DNA of 60,675 nucleotides from Kistimonas asteriae (GTDB taxonomy: Bacteria > Pseudomonadota > Gammaproteobacteria > Pseudomonadales > Endozoicomonadaceae), in NCBI RefSeq assembly GCF_018263925.1, contig NZ_JAEVHF010000025.1, positions 1-60,675 of the forward strand, written 5' to 3'. Shown here piece after piece: positions 26,474 to 35,839 of the stretch. A program made the position numbers and the translations under genes. The notes below the pieces were generated by a model, which was given only the letters and a program-made list of their open reading frames with translations, had not been told where the DNA came from and searched no databases. Positions within the stretch are counted from its first letter, which is position 1. Each line of letters opens with the position of its first letter.

Positions 26474-27727
26474 CTATACCGTGAGCAGTGCCTGCATCAC
26501 CACATCCTCAGCTTTCAAGGTGCGGGCATTGGCCTGATAGTTTCGCTGGGCAACGATCAACTGCACCAGTTCAGACGACAGATCCACATTGGAGGACTCC
26601 AGCCGCTGCGCATTAATGACACCGGCACCACCAGTACCCGACTGGGTATAGGTAGGGTCACCGGCATCCCTTGTAGCCTGCCAACTGCTGTTGCCTGTCG
26701 CGACCAGACCGTTATCATTGGTAAACGTGGCCAGCGCCACCTGCCCCTGTGTGGCCTTGAGACCATTGGAATACAACACTTGTACAAGACCGCCAGTATC
26801 CACCTGGACGGCATTCATCTTGCCGGAGGTGTAACCATCCTGATTGATGGCTGCAATGGAATAGTCCTGACCGAACTGGGTGGTTGAAGAGAGATCAAGG
26901 TTCAGAACCAAAGGCAGGGCACCACCTCCCGGCTCCAGACCTGAAAGCTTGCTGTCGTTTCCATCCAGGGTAACCAGTCCGCCGGACTTGATGGATCCAT
27001 CCCCATTGAAGGCCAGCTGATCTTTCCGGAACACGGGATGGGCAGGGTCAGAGACATCCTTTAACATCTGGTCATCCAGCCGGTAAAAGAGATCCCAGGT
27101 ACTGCTGTCACTGTCTGCCAGCACAGTGAACAGGGTCAACTGGTGCGGTACGCCCAAGCTGTCGTACAGCCCGAAGGTGGTGGCCCAGTTGTAACTGGAA
27201 GGCTGGTGTTCATCAAAGACCATTGCCGGAATCATTGAATCACGAGCATCCAGATTGATGGCGGCGCTGATCTGAGATGTTGCCCGGGCGGGTATGCTTT
27301 TTCGCTCAATATGAATATCACCCAATGCGCCTGCTACCACTTCACCCTTGTCATCCACCTGAAACCCCTGAACTTTGAAGCCCTGGTTGTTGACCAGGTC
27401 ATCATTACGACTCAGCCCAAAATACCCCGCACGGGAATAGAACGTATTGCCGTCGCCGGACAATACAAAAAAACCACTGCCTTCTATACCCATGTCCAGC
27501 GAACTGCCGGTGGTCTGCAGTATGCCCTGGTTGAAGCGCTGCGATGTGCCCTGGGTCAGTACGCCGGAGACCTGCGCCATCTTGCCGCCGGATTCCGCGT
27601 ACACATCAGCGAACATACTGCGAAAGGATTTGAAGCCCACCACATCGACATTGGCGATATTGTGGCCGGTCACATCCAGCTCCTGCTGAGCCGCCTTGAG
27701 ACCGCTCACTCCGATATTCATGGACAT
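26474..27727 (-). CDS. flgE: Flagellar hook protein FlgE
   Basis: This 417-residue hook subunit has the N-terminal motif GVSGLKAAQQELDVTGHNIA followed by VVGFKSFRSMFADVYA. The FlgE core includes GSGFFVLSGDGNTFYSRAG and YDSLGVPHQLTLF. The C-terminus is LVQLIVAQRNYQANARTLKA. It is exported after FlgD forms the hook cap, and its length is set by the FliK-like protein at 14195. Confidence 0.95.
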   Translation of the reverse strand: MSMNIGVSGLKAAQQELDVTGHNIANVDVVGFKSFRSMFADVYAESGGKMAQVSGVLTQGTSQRFNQGILQTTGSSLDMGIEGSGFFVLSGDGNTFYSRAGYFGLSRNDDLVNNQGFKVQGFQVDDKGEVVAGALGDIHIERKSIPARATSQISAAINLDARDSMIPAMVFDEHQPSSYNWATTFGLYDSLGVPHQLTLFTVLADSDSSTWDLFYRLDDQMLKDVSDPAHPVFRKDQLAFNGDGSIKSGGLVTLDGNDSKLSGLEPGGGALPLVLNLDLSSTTQFGQDYSIAAINQDGYTSGKMNAVQVDTGGLVQVLYSNGLKATQGQVALATFTNDNGLVATGNSSWQATRDAGDPTYTQSGTGGAGVINAQRLESSNVDLSSELVQLIVAQRNYQANARTLKAEDVVMQALLTV

Positions 27728-27762
27728 CGCGTTACCTCACGACCATGGGTGTGTACCAGGGA

Positions 27763-28413
27763 CTATTCGATTCTACGTACAAACGATGCAGGCACAGAAC
27801 CCACACCGGCCAGCTGCAACAGTGTTTCCCCTTGATCAGCGGATAACGAAACACTGTTTACACGACTATTGACGGCTACAGGTAACGGCGCCTGTTCAGA
27901 GGCTGCTGACACGAAGTAGACGCCATCCGGCAGGGATTCACCCCCGATTTCTTTCAGGCTAAACCTCGCCGGGTCACGTCCGGCGCAGGACAGTTCGCGA
28001 ACAGCTGCCGGTTGGCCCAGGCCGTCCGTTAACATGATGGTTACCCGGTTTCCGCTTTGCGCATCCGTATCCACTTCAATGGCAATATCCCGGCTGTCGC
28101 GGGACAGCACCAGCTGATCGGTATTCACTGTGACCCGACGCCCCGCGAAACCTGCCGCCTGAAGCACCTGCAGCCCATGATCCATCCCGTGCATGGAGGA
28201 CCGGATATCGGCCAGTGACTCCACCCCGGCAAACTGTGCCAGCTGGGTCACCATCTGTGTACTGTCCGACGGGTTCAGGGGATCCTGATTACGGATCTGG
28301 GCAACCAGCAGTTTCATGAAATCCTGTTTGCCAAGATCCTCAGCCTTGCCCGGCCGGGATGCGGTATCCGCCATCAGGCCACTGCCCGACAAGGGCTCAG
28401 TTACGATAGTCAT
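27763..28413 (-). CDS. flgD: Hook cap / hook assembly protein FlgD
   Basis: This 216-residue hook scaffold has the conserved N-terminal block LGKQDFMKLLVAQIRNQDPL followed by MVTQLAQFAGVESL. The C-terminal half has the FlgD Tudor/Ig-like pattern. It is two bases from flgC and 35 from flgE. It should cap the growing hook and be lost on hook completion. Confidence 0.93.
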   Translation of the reverse strand: MTIVTEPLSGSGLMADTASRPGKAEDLGKQDFMKLLVAQIRNQDPLNPSDSTQMVTQLAQFAGVESLADIRSSMHGMDHGLQVLQAAGFAGRRVTVNTDQLVLSRDSRDIAIEVDTDAQSGNRVTIMLTDGLGQPAAVRELSCAGRDPARFSLKEIGGESLPDGVYFVSAASEQAPLPVAVNSRVNSVSLSADQGETLLQLAGVGSVPASFVRRIE

Positions 28414-28415
28414 GG

Positions 28416-28832
28416 TTAACGGAGACTCACCAGTTCAACCAGTTGATCCTGCATACGCCGGGTCGTGCCGAGCACCGACACCGTGGCTTCAAACTGCCGG
28501 GACGCCGCCATCATGGCCACCATCTGCTCCACCGTGTTGACGTTGGCGTAATACACAATACCGTTATTGTCCGCCAGGGGATGGCCCGGCTGGTAACGCT
28601 GTTCGGCCGGGCGTTCATTACGGAGCACATCACTGACGGTGACACCAAACGCCGACTGACGTCCACCACCCACCGGGTCTGCACGAAAGACCACATCGCG
28701 CTCACGGTAGATGTCAGCCTCGCTGGCTGCCGCCGACCGGGCATTGGCCAGGTTGCTGGCCACAGTGTTCATCCGGATCGTCTGAGCCGCCATCGACTGG
28801 CCGGCAATGTCATACACCGCAGAGAATGACAT
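28416..28832 (-). CDS. flgC: Proximal rod protein FlgC
   Basis: This 138-residue rod protein has SMAAQTIRMNTVASNLANAR near the N-terminus, the middle FGVTVSDVLRNERP and the C-terminal VEQMVAMMAASRQFEATVSV. All are typical of FlgC. The start lies 25 bases after the flgB stop. Confidence 0.93.
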   Translation of the reverse strand: MSFSAVYDIAGQSMAAQTIRMNTVASNLANARSAAASEADIYRERDVVFRADPVGGGRQSAFGVTVSDVLRNERPAEQRYQPGHPLADNNGIVYYANVNTVEQMVAMMAASRQFEATVSVLGTTRRMQDQLVELVSLR

Positions 28833-28857
28833 ACGTTAAACCTCACAAGCTGAATCA

Positions 28858-29250
28858 CTAGGGGCCATTGATCGCCAGGGATAACCCGTTCAACCGGGCA
28901 CGAAGGAAATAGAGCCCCCGGTTAAAATCGGTGGCATTGCGCATGAAAGCCAACTGTTCCCTTTCCGGCTCAACCGCATTGCCGTTGACCGGCGACTGCA
29001 ACGGTGCCCGGGTCACGACATCAGGGGTGGCGGCTACTTGCCCGACCTTTGACAGGTGGAGCGGATTTGTCCTCACCATACGAGCCTGCGTATCCTCAAC
29101 GTCAAGCAAATGTTGGAATGACAGATCCTGCGGGCGGTAGCCCGGTGTTTCCTGATTCACCAGATTCCCCGCCAGTATGGCACTGCGAGATGTTCTATAG
29201 GCAAGCGCCTGAGGTTGGTTACCAAGCGCCTGATCAAACTGTATGGCCAT
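28858..29250 (-). CDS. flgB: Proximal rod protein FlgB
   Basis: This rod protein of 130 residues is the first gene of the large minus block. It begins MAIQFDQALGNQPQALAYRT and carries SAILAGNLVNQETPGYRPQD. The C-terminal FNRGLYFLRARLNGL matches FlgB. I use ATG 29250 by family similarity; the frame also reaches a GTG at 29274. A promoter for the whole flgB-flgL run is expected in the 29251-29452 region. Confidence 0.92.
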   Translation of the reverse strand: MAIQFDQALGNQPQALAYRTSRSAILAGNLVNQETPGYRPQDLSFQHLLDVEDTQARMVRTNPLHLSKVGQVAATPDVVTRAPLQSPVNGNAVEPEREQLAFMRNATDFNRGLYFLRARLNGLSLAINGP

Positions 29251-29452
29251 CGTAGTATCACTAACGGCCGGCACAAGCCAGCAACCATTACTTAAACGTC
29301 ATGATGACAACCGGCTGTCCGTTATACGGCAGTTGCCCCAAAACCAGCACACTGTATATAGAAGCGATCCCGTCAAAATACCACCCGGTTTTTACGTTAA
29401 CGTTCGTGGATCTGCTACATTTGTGTCGTGTACTGCGCCTGCCAGGAATTGA
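29251..29452. promoter_or_regulatory. Divergent control region flgB / flgM-flgN
   Basis: The two flagellar blocks diverge here, so promoters on both strands are expected. I see no clear sigma-54 GG/GC pair or sigma-28 element on either strand. AGGAATTG (29445-29452) is the ribosome binding site of flgM. In V. parahaemolyticus flgA lies in this neighbourhood, but only about 200 non-coding bases are present here. Confidence 0.45.
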
Positions 29453-29764
29453 ATGATGGTCATAGAAGGAGTCGGTGATACCGGTAACCGCCCTGCGGCT
29501 ATTGCAAAGCAGACGGACTCAGAACAAAAGCCGGTAACGTCAGAGTCACCACGCAATGGTGCTTCGCGACCGGACATTGAGATTAGCGCCACAGCCCTGT
29601 ACCTTAGCAGTACAGAACAGGCCGCTAACGGTAACGTAATCCACCGAGCCGCGCCTGCCGATTCAGCCCAGTCACTGATCGCCATCGGTGAGACGATCAG
29701 TGAACCGGAAGCCATCGCCCATAAACTCGTGCAACTGGAGCAGCTGTTTTTTAAACGATCATGA
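29453..29764 (+). CDS. flgM: Probable anti-sigma-28 factor FlgM
   Basis: This 103-residue small protein is disordered and polar in its first half. It has a FlgM-like C-terminal half: IEISATALYLSS, then SLIAIGETISEPEAIAHKLV and LEQLFF. The pattern fits anti-sigma-28 proteins, and its position directly before flgN and divergent from flgB strongly supports it. It should bind the sigma-28 at 12995 until exported through the finished hook. Sequence identity to well-known FlgM is weak, so the call leans on context. Confidence 0.75.
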   Translation: MMVIEGVGDTGNRPAAIAKQTDSEQKPVTSESPRNGASRPDIEISATALYLSSTEQAANGNVIHRAAPADSAQSLIAIGETISEPEAIAHKLVQLEQLFFKRS

Positions 29765-30228
29765 CCGAACCACTCCTTAAAACCCTGCAGGACGGTTGTA
29801 CACTTCTGGCCACCCTGCACACACAGCTTACCCGGCAGCATTCCGCCCTGGTCAGTCGACAGACGACACGTTTACAGCATATGGCCAGCCTGATTGAAAA
29901 AAGCCACGGTTTACTGGCCAACCATACAGCCCGGTGTCAGGATCAGCTGGCCAGACTGGGTTACAAGACGCTTGTTGCCTGGCTCAATAATCCCGGTAGC
30001 ACCCTCTCGACGGAAGCGGTCAATGAAGCCCGAAGCCTCCATCGCGAATACCTGGCCCTGGCCCTGCAGTGTCAGCAGCAACGTGACACCAACCACTGGT
30101 TGCTGGAGAAACAATCCCAGGTCTGTCAGCTTTATGTGAACCAGTTAAACGGCTTGAAACGCCAGCGGTATAATGCCCTCGGTCAACGGGTCAATGACCG
30201 CGCGGCACACAAACTGGTTCAGTCATAA
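29761..30228 (+). CDS. flgN: FlgN-family export chaperone for FlgK/FlgL
   Basis: This 155-residue helical protein overlaps the flgM stop by four bases. The FlgN pattern is LLATLHTQLTRQHSALVSRQ near the start, then LQHMASLIEKSHGLLANHTA and a C-terminal LEKQSQVCQLYVNQLNGLKR. It should escort the hook-associated proteins to the export gate. Its 3' end overlaps the 3' end of fliJ by ten bases on the opposite strand. Confidence 0.85.
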   Translation: MTEPLLKTLQDGCTLLATLHTQLTRQHSALVSRQTTRLQHMASLIEKSHGLLANHTARCQDQLARLGYKTLVAWLNNPGSTLSTEAVNEARSLHREYLALALQCQQQRDTNHWLLEKQSQVCQLYVNQLNGLKRQRYNALGQRVNDRAAHKLVQS

Positions 30229-30632
30229 CCACCCACCCAGCGGCAAACGACCTCTTCCATCACACGATTCAACTGGTTTCTGCATCGTCTGTGCTGACGG
30301 CACTCAAGGCGCTGCTCACTCACCTCGGCCTGTCGTTTCAGTCGTAATGCATCCGACCTCAGTTGCTGGCTGGTTTTCTCATTGCGATCAAGGATCCCAC
30401 CCAAATGCTGCTTAACTGCAGATACTTGGTGACTAAATCCCAGCCCGTTGGCCAATGTCAGTCCATTGCAGACGGGCTCCGAGGGCGCCCCCGGATGACT
30501 GCTGTCGTCCAGCATGCGGATCAGTCGCTGATGCTGGTCACGCTGTTCAGCCAGATGCCGCATCTGCGCCATGAGCTGCTGCTGTTGGGCCCGCCGGGTT
30601 TTGAGCCAGCGGGTCATTGTCTTTTCCTGCAT
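30219..30632 (-). CDS. fliJ: FliJ-like flagellar export coiled-coil protein
   Basis: This short helical protein of about 137 residues is rich in Gln, Arg and Leu (RRAQQQQLMAQMRHLAEQRD, later RSDALRLKRQAEVSEQRLEC). It matches the FliJ stalk that sits in the FliI ATPase ring. Met codons at 30632 and 30617 are both possible starts. Its 5' end overlaps the 3' end of fliI by roughly 70-85 bases, an unusually long same-strand overlap. Call based on composition and position. Confidence 0.75.
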   Translation of the reverse strand: MQEKTMTRWLKTRRAQQQQLMAQMRHLAEQRDQHQRLIRMLDDSSHPGAPSEPVCNGLTLANGLGFSHQVSAVKQHLGGILDRNEKTSQQLRSDALRLKRQAEVSEQRLECRQHRRCRNQLNRVMEEVVCRWVGGYD

Positions 30633-31971
30633 GCGCGCATTCCTCAGCAATTCGGGCCAACGCCTGAATCGTGTCAGCCAAGGAAACGGACTCCGTCAGT
30701 CCCTGGCAAATAAAATGGTTTAAACGGGGTTCCAGGGTCAGCACCTGGTCCATGACCGGATCACTCCCCTGCGTATAGGCGCCCAGCTCCATCAGTTCAC
30801 GGATTTCATGACAACGCTCCCAGGTCCGCCGAAAAGCTATCGCCGACGTTTGATGAGCCGAACTCACCACCCGCTCCATGGCGCGACTGATGGACGGGCC
30901 AATATCGACAGCCGGATAATAGCCGGCCGCCGCCCTCTGCCGGGTAAGGTGGATATGCCCATCCAGAATGGCACACGCCGCATCGGCCACCGGGTCTTCC
31001 TGTCTATCCCCTTCCACCAGCACGGTATAAAACGCCGTGATTGAGCCCGTGTCGCTGCAACCATTACCGGCGCGTTCCACTAATCTTGGCAACAGGCTGA
31101 ACACAGAAGGCGGATACCCTCGACTGGATGGCGGTTCTCCCACCGCCAGTGCAATTTCCCGCTGGGCCTGGGCGTAACGGGTCAGAGAGTCCATCAGTAA
31201 CAGGACATGGCAGCCTTCATCCCGGAAGTGTTCCGCAATGCGGTGCCCCAGCAGGGAAGCACGCAGCCGCATGACCGGTGAATCGTCAGCAGGTGACGCC
31301 ACCACGACCGCCTTGACCATGCCGGCAGCCCCAAGTGTATGTTCAATAAATTCCCTGACCTCGCGCCCCCGTTCACCGACCAGCACGACCACGACTACAT
31401 CCGCTTCGGTATTGCGGGTCATCATCCCCAGCAACACACTTTTTCCCACACCGGTTGCGGCCAGTATGCCCAGGCGCTGCCCACGACCGGCTGTCATCAG
31501 GCCATTCATCACCCGCACGCCCACATCCAGCGGTTGTGTAATCAAGCGCCGCTGTAAAGGGTTGATCGGAGGCCCATGCAATGGGATGCGCTTGTCGCAT
31601 AACAGCCCTCCCTTGCCATCCAGCGGCCTTGCCATACCGTCGAGCACACGCCCCAGCAAGGCCTTGCCCACCGGTATCCCGGTATCACCCGACAAAGGGA
31701 GCACCGCGTCACCCGGCCCCAGGCCTTCACCGTATTCCATGGGCATCAGGAAAAAACGCTGTCGGTCAAAACCGACCACTTCCGCTTCCACCTGCTGCCC
31801 GTTCCGGTTCCTGACCAGGCAGCGCTGGCCGGTATTAATCTGGCAGCCTTCGGCCTCCAGCAACATGCCACGCAGACGGGTTAACCGGCCCGAAACGGTA
31901 ATCGTCGACAGGCGTGGGAGGTTACTGCAGGTCTGCTGCAAGCCTCGCCGCGTATTATCCCAGTGTGTCAT
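30547..31971 (-). CDS. fliI: Flagellum-specific export ATPase FliI
   Basis: This cytoplasmic ATPase of 474 residues energises type III export. Walker A is ATGVGKSV (about 172-179), Walker B lies in HVLLLMDSLTRYAQAQREIA, and the family signature AAGYYPAVDIGPSISR is present. A C-terminal extension past EECA is low complexity and is read through by fliJ in another frame. The gene starts within the fliH stop region (four-base overlap). Confidence 0.96.
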   Translation of the reverse strand: MTHWDNTRRGLQQTCSNLPRLSTITVSGRLTRLRGMLLEAEGCQINTGQRCLVRNRNGQQVEAEVVGFDRQRFFLMPMEYGEGLGPGDAVLPLSGDTGIPVGKALLGRVLDGMARPLDGKGGLLCDKRIPLHGPPINPLQRRLITQPLDVGVRVMNGLMTAGRGQRLGILAATGVGKSVLLGMMTRNTEADVVVVVLVGERGREVREFIEHTLGAAGMVKAVVVASPADDSPVMRLRASLLGHRIAEHFRDEGCHVLLLMDSLTRYAQAQREIALAVGEPPSSRGYPPSVFSLLPRLVERAGNGCSDTGSITAFYTVLVEGDRQEDPVADAACAILDGHIHLTRQRAAAGYYPAVDIGPSISRAMERVVSSAHQTSAIAFRRTWERCHEIRELMELGAYTQGSDPVMDQVLTLEPRLNHFICQGLTESVSLADTIQALARIAEECAHAGKDNDPLAQNPAGPTAAAHGADAASG

Positions 31972-32693
31972 TCGCCATTACCATTGGCGTCCGGCAGACC
32001 GAGACTTTTGCGCAATTCTGCAATACACGCCGCGAGTCGGGTTTCAACCTGGGCATCCACCCTGCCGCCAGGGGTTGACAGGATGCAGCCACCGGCGGTG
32101 ATGGCATCATCATCAATCACCTGCCACTGGTCGGGTAACGCGAGATTCAACATTTCAAGGTAAACCCTGTCTTCCGGGTTCAGACGTATGGCGGCGGAAT
32201 CCGTCTGGGGCAACAGGCCCAACGCATCATCCAGTAATTCCCTGACACCATCAGGCCGAATATTCAGCTCGAGCTGAATCACCTGCCGGCAAATCAGGCT
32301 GATCACTGACACCAGCTGTTCATCCAGTTCCCGTGCGCAGGCCTCGCGCCATGTATTCACCTCGTCCCAGGCTGACGTCAGAGCTGTGTGCAACGGGTTC
32401 ACTTTCTCCTGACTTTCACGATGCCCTTGCTCAAGCCCCTGGGCATAGCCATGCTGCCGACCTTCCTTTTGCCCCTGCCCCAGGCCATCGTCATAACCGG
32501 ATTTGAACCCATCTTCCTGCCCCTGGCGAAAACCTTCACGGTATCCATGCTCACGCGCCCGGCGCAGCAAACGCCGCGCCTGCCAGGCAATATCATGCGC
32601 TGATGGGCTCTGTGCCTCAGTGGTTTCTACCGGTGACGGGGCAGGCAGAATCTCCGGAAACCGAAAACGTACGACAGCCTGATTACACTGCAT
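31968..32693 (-). CDS. fliH: FliH-like export ATPase regulator
   Basis: This 241-residue protein binds FliI and the C-ring. The hallmark GxxxG-type helix repeat is GYREGFRQGQEDGFKSGYDD and continues with GLGQGQ, GRQHGYAQG and LEQGHRE. The C-terminal domain has LISLICRQVIQLEL-like helices and GGCILSTPGGRVDAQVETRL. I prefer ATG 32693 because MQCNQAVVRFRFPEIL looks family-like. The frame extends to GTG 32792, eight bases from fliG, which would add 33 residues. Confidence 0.85.
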   Translation of the reverse strand: MQCNQAVVRFRFPEILPAPSPVETTEAQSPSAHDIAWQARRLLRRAREHGYREGFRQGQEDGFKSGYDDGLGQGQKEGRQHGYAQGLEQGHRESQEKVNPLHTALTSAWDEVNTWREACARELDEQLVSVISLICRQVIQLELNIRPDGVRELLDDALGLLPQTDSAAIRLNPEDRVYLEMLNLALPDQWQVIDDDAITAGGCILSTPGGRVDAQVETRLAACIAELRKSLGLPDANGNGE

Positions 32694-32799
32694 GGTTCCA
32701 TTCTGTACGGCTATAGGAAAGTAGTAAGGAGTATAGGCAGCAACGCCGGAACAAAAGGGTAAAACCGAGAGAGGCGTCGCATTGTGAGGCACTCACGAC

Positions 32800-33849
32800 T
32801 TATTCGACCATTTTCTCATCGGTAAACGACAGGGTAATTTCACCGTCATTGATCAGGGATTCAGCCCGTTTCAGGATCTCACGCCGGGCGTTGTCCACCA
32901 CCCCCTGGCGAATTCTGCCAAGCCCCTGCATTTCATCTTCAAGATATTGCACAGCCCGCTTGGGAAGCCCTGAATAAATCGCCTCTTTGAGGTTTTCATC
33001 CGCCCCCTTCAATGCCTGCGCCAATGTTCTCTGATCGACATCCCCCAGCAGTTTCTGCAGGTCTTCCCGTGACAGGTGTAACAGATGTTCAAAGAGGAGC
33101 ATCCGGCGTTCAATGGTTTCGGCCAGTGTTTCATCTACGCCCCGGATACCCGACAGAATGTCCCTGCCACTCTCCCGACTGAGCAGGTTCATGATGTCTG
33201 CCACCTGTTGGACACCACGCAACGGCAACTCCCGGTCCATACCGGTCTCATCCAGGTATTGCTGCAACAATGCCGCAATACTCTGCAAACAGGCCCGAGA
33301 CAGACTTTCCAGCCCGGCAATCCTGATCAATAGCGCCTGATGGGTTTCCTCAGGCAGTAATCCCATGACCTGTGCGCCCTGCTCTGCCGGTAAACAAGCG
33401 AGCACCGCCGCCTGAAACTGGAGTGACTCGCAACGAAGCATGCCGGCCAGCACATCCGGCCGCGCATACTGGAGTCCTTCCAGCACATTCTGCTGCTGTT
33501 CATCATACAGCGGCCGTAGCAGGCATCGGGCCTGCTCGCGCCCCAGGGCACGTTGCAGCGTCTTTTTCAATTGCGTCTGGTAATTCCCCGCCAGCACCCC
33601 GGCATGGCTGACGGCCTGAACAAAATCGTCCAACAGCCGGATCAGGTCACGGGATTGCAAGGTTTTCAACGCTGACACTTTCTCACTGAGCACACGAATT
33701 TCTGAGGGCGTCATCTGCTTGAGCACAGCAGAAGCATCCTCTTCACCCAGCAGTAACATGATGGCCGCTGCGTCGCTGGGGGTTCGTCGTTCCATCGGCC
33801 CCAGGGGTTCCCGCTGGCTGTCGGGTCGTGTAATGCCTGGACTGACCAT
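32800..33849 (-). CDS. fliG: Flagellar motor switch protein FliG
   Basis: This C-ring protein of 349 residues transmits torque from MotA. The N-terminal FliF-binding domain includes DAAAIMLLLGEEDASAVLKQ, the middle domain carries an equivalent of the EHPQ motif region, and the C-terminal torque helix has charged residues DEKMVE at the end. The ATG overlaps the fliF stop (ATGA). The ring should contain FliG with the FliM and FliN of block 4. Confidence 0.95.
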   Translation of the reverse strand: MVSPGITRPDSQREPLGPMERRTPSDAAAIMLLLGEEDASAVLKQMTPSEIRVLSEKVSALKTLQSRDLIRLLDDFVQAVSHAGVLAGNYQTQLKKTLQRALGREQARCLLRPLYDEQQQNVLEGLQYARPDVLAGMLRCESLQFQAAVLACLPAEQGAQVMGLLPEETHQALLIRIAGLESLSRACLQSIAALLQQYLDETGMDRELPLRGVQQVADIMNLLSRESGRDILSGIRGVDETLAETIERRMLLFEHLLHLSREDLQKLLGDVDQRTLAQALKGADENLKEAIYSGLPKRAVQYLEDEMQGLGRIRQGVVDNARREILKRAESLINDGEITLSFTDEKMVE

Positions 33850-35501
33850 CAGGAGGCCTGTTTCTCAGACAACCACTGCCGTAAGACATGGGCGACCTTA
33901 CCGGGTTCCTGCCGCGCAAGTTGCTTCAGGGCATCCACCCGGTGCTGAAAGCCGACGTCATCGTAGGGCGGCTCTGTGGCTGCTGAAGACTCACCCAGGC
34001 CAGACAGGTCGTCCACGGAGGCCTCCCTGTCCGATCCAGGCGGCGCCGTCACCTTTGCGGGAGGATGTCTGACCTGAAGCCAACGGCGAACCAGTGGACG
34101 AAGACCGACCAGCAGTAACAACACAATGATCAGTGCCAGCAGGACACGCCCGCCCCACGTAATCATGGCTGGCTGTTGCCACCAAGTCGCCCTCTCCAGG
34201 TCATTCTGCGCCTCTATGACAAACGGCAATGACTCGACACTGACCTGATCGCCACGACCAGCTGTATACCCCACGGCCTGTTTGACAAGCACCGTCATCC
34301 GTCCAAGCTCCTCGTCGTTCCAGGGTTTCGACGTTTGCGTTTTTTCCGTGTTTTGCACCACTTGCCGTGTATTCAGCAATACCGCCACCGTCAATCGCCG
34401 GAGTTCTCCTGGCAGGCGCTGTTCACGGCTGACCGTACGATCTACTTCATAATTCCGCACATACTGTTTTTCCTGGACAGACGCTTTTCCTGTCGTGTCC
34501 TGCACATTTTCAAGCGCACCGGGCGTTCCGGTGGGCAGCTCATTCCCCGATACCAACTGCTGCATGGATTCGCTGCGCACCGCTTCGTTATCAGGGCTGT
34601 AAACCTCACGGGTCTGTTCTCCCGATGTCATGTCCAGTTCGGCAGAGACCTGCACACGCACATTACCACTCCCCACCAACGGGGCCAGAAGACTCAGCAC
34701 CCGGGACTCCAGCCGACGCTCTATCTCAGACTGGAACTGCAACTGGCGCCGCGCCTCACTCAACAACGTTGTCTCATCCAGCTCGTCACTGATCGGTGCA
34801 CCCAGCTGATCCACGACACTGATATTATTTCTGTCCAGGTTCGCAATACTACCTGCGACCAGGTTAACAACCCCTTCAATCTGCAGCGGGGTCAGCCGGG
34901 CACCGGCACTGAGCTCCAGCACCACGGATGCCCGGGGTTCTGGCGACTGACGCAGAAACACGGTCTGCTCCGGCATCGCCAGGTGCACCCGGGCGCTGCG
35001 TACCGGCTGCAGTGTCATGATGGTTCGAGCCAGCTCCCCCTCAATAGCGGCGATGTAACGCTGTCTCTCCATGAAGTGGCTGATGCCCAGAGGGGGAGAT
35101 TCCGTTAACAGGGCACGCCCCTCCGGAAGGGAGGGAGTAATGCCACCGGCCGCCAGCGCCATACGTGCTTCCGGCAACTCGGCGGATCGCACCATCACCT
35201 GACCGGTATCAGGGTGTACGCGATAGGCAATCCCTGCTTTGTCGAGCTGGTCTATGACGGCGCCGGCATCATACTGCTCTTGTCGTCCATAGAGGGGACG
35301 ATAATCACGATCCTGCCACCAGAGCCAGGTCACGGTAACCACTGCCAGGAATGTGGCACCAAACAACAATCCTACGGTCAGGCGCCGGTTTTCAGGGCGA
35401 CGAAACAGTGAAAGCTGTTGTTGGAGTGAATGCCATGCGTCACGTATCCGACGGCCGGCCTGTCCTGTTGTGTGCGTCTCAGCCATGGTTTCGATGGCCA
35501 C
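33849..35501 (-). CDS. fliF: MS-ring protein FliF
   Basis: This 550-residue inner membrane ring protein has two transmembrane helices, one near residue 45 (LTVGLLFGATFLAVVTVTWL) and one near residue 440 (GGRVLLALIIVLLLLVGLRP). Between them lie the YscJ/FliF repeats (YRPLYGRQEQYDAGAVIDQL, RARVHLAMPEQTVFLRQ-like segment). The C-terminal tail binds FliG, encoded next. Its stop overlaps the start of fliG and its start abuts the fliE stop. Confidence 0.95.
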   Translation of the reverse strand: MAIETMAETHTTGQAGRRIRDAWHSLQQQLSLFRRPENRRLTVGLLFGATFLAVVTVTWLWWQDRDYRPLYGRQEQYDAGAVIDQLDKAGIAYRVHPDTGQVMVRSAELPEARMALAAGGITPSLPEGRALLTESPPLGISHFMERQRYIAAIEGELARTIMTLQPVRSARVHLAMPEQTVFLRQSPEPRASVVLELSAGARLTPLQIEGVVNLVAGSIANLDRNNISVVDQLGAPISDELDETTLLSEARRQLQFQSEIERRLESRVLSLLAPLVGSGNVRVQVSAELDMTSGEQTREVYSPDNEAVRSESMQQLVSGNELPTGTPGALENVQDTTGKASVQEKQYVRNYEVDRTVSREQRLPGELRRLTVAVLLNTRQVVQNTEKTQTSKPWNDEELGRMTVLVKQAVGYTAGRGDQVSVESLPFVIEAQNDLERATWWQQPAMITWGGRVLLALIIVLLLLVGLRPLVRRWLQVRHPPAKVTAPPGSDREASVDDLSGLGESSAATEPPYDDVGFQHRVDALKQLARQEPGKVAHVLRQWLSEKQAS

Positions 35502-35839
35502 TACAATTGCAGGTTAAACACTTCGTGATACCCTTCTACCAGCCGATTGCGCACCTGCAGTAACAGTTGGAAGGACAAGCTGGCCTTCTGTACTGACAGC
35601 ACCGTACCCACCAGGTCCTCTTCCTGTCCCGATTCCACCCGGTTCATGCGATCGGATGCCGTTTGCTGCAACGCATTGACCTGATCCAGCTCCGCCTTGA
35701 GCAGCCGGGAAAAATCCATCCCTGTAGCGACCGCGTCATTGGTGTCAGAGAGGGAGGTCATCGCCCGGGAGTCTGCCTGATGAGCTGCCAGCGGTAAGTC
35801 CAGCGCAATAAACACAGGCTGTACGACATCAGCCATCAT
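35501..35839 (-). CDS. fliE: MS ring-rod junction protein FliE
   Basis: This 112-residue small export substrate joins the MS ring to the rod. The C-terminal FliE motif is VQKASLSFQLLLQVRNRLVE followed by GYHEVFNLQL, which closely matches the family. Its start overlaps the motY stop by about ten bases. In Vibrio lateral systems lafK separates fliE from motY; here they touch. Confidence 0.92.
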   Translation of the reverse strand: MMADVVQPVFIALDLPLAAHQADSRAMTSLSDTNDAVATGMDFSRLLKAELDQVNALQQTASDRMNRVESGQEEDLVGTVLSVQKASLSFQLLLQVRNRLVEGYHEVFNLQL

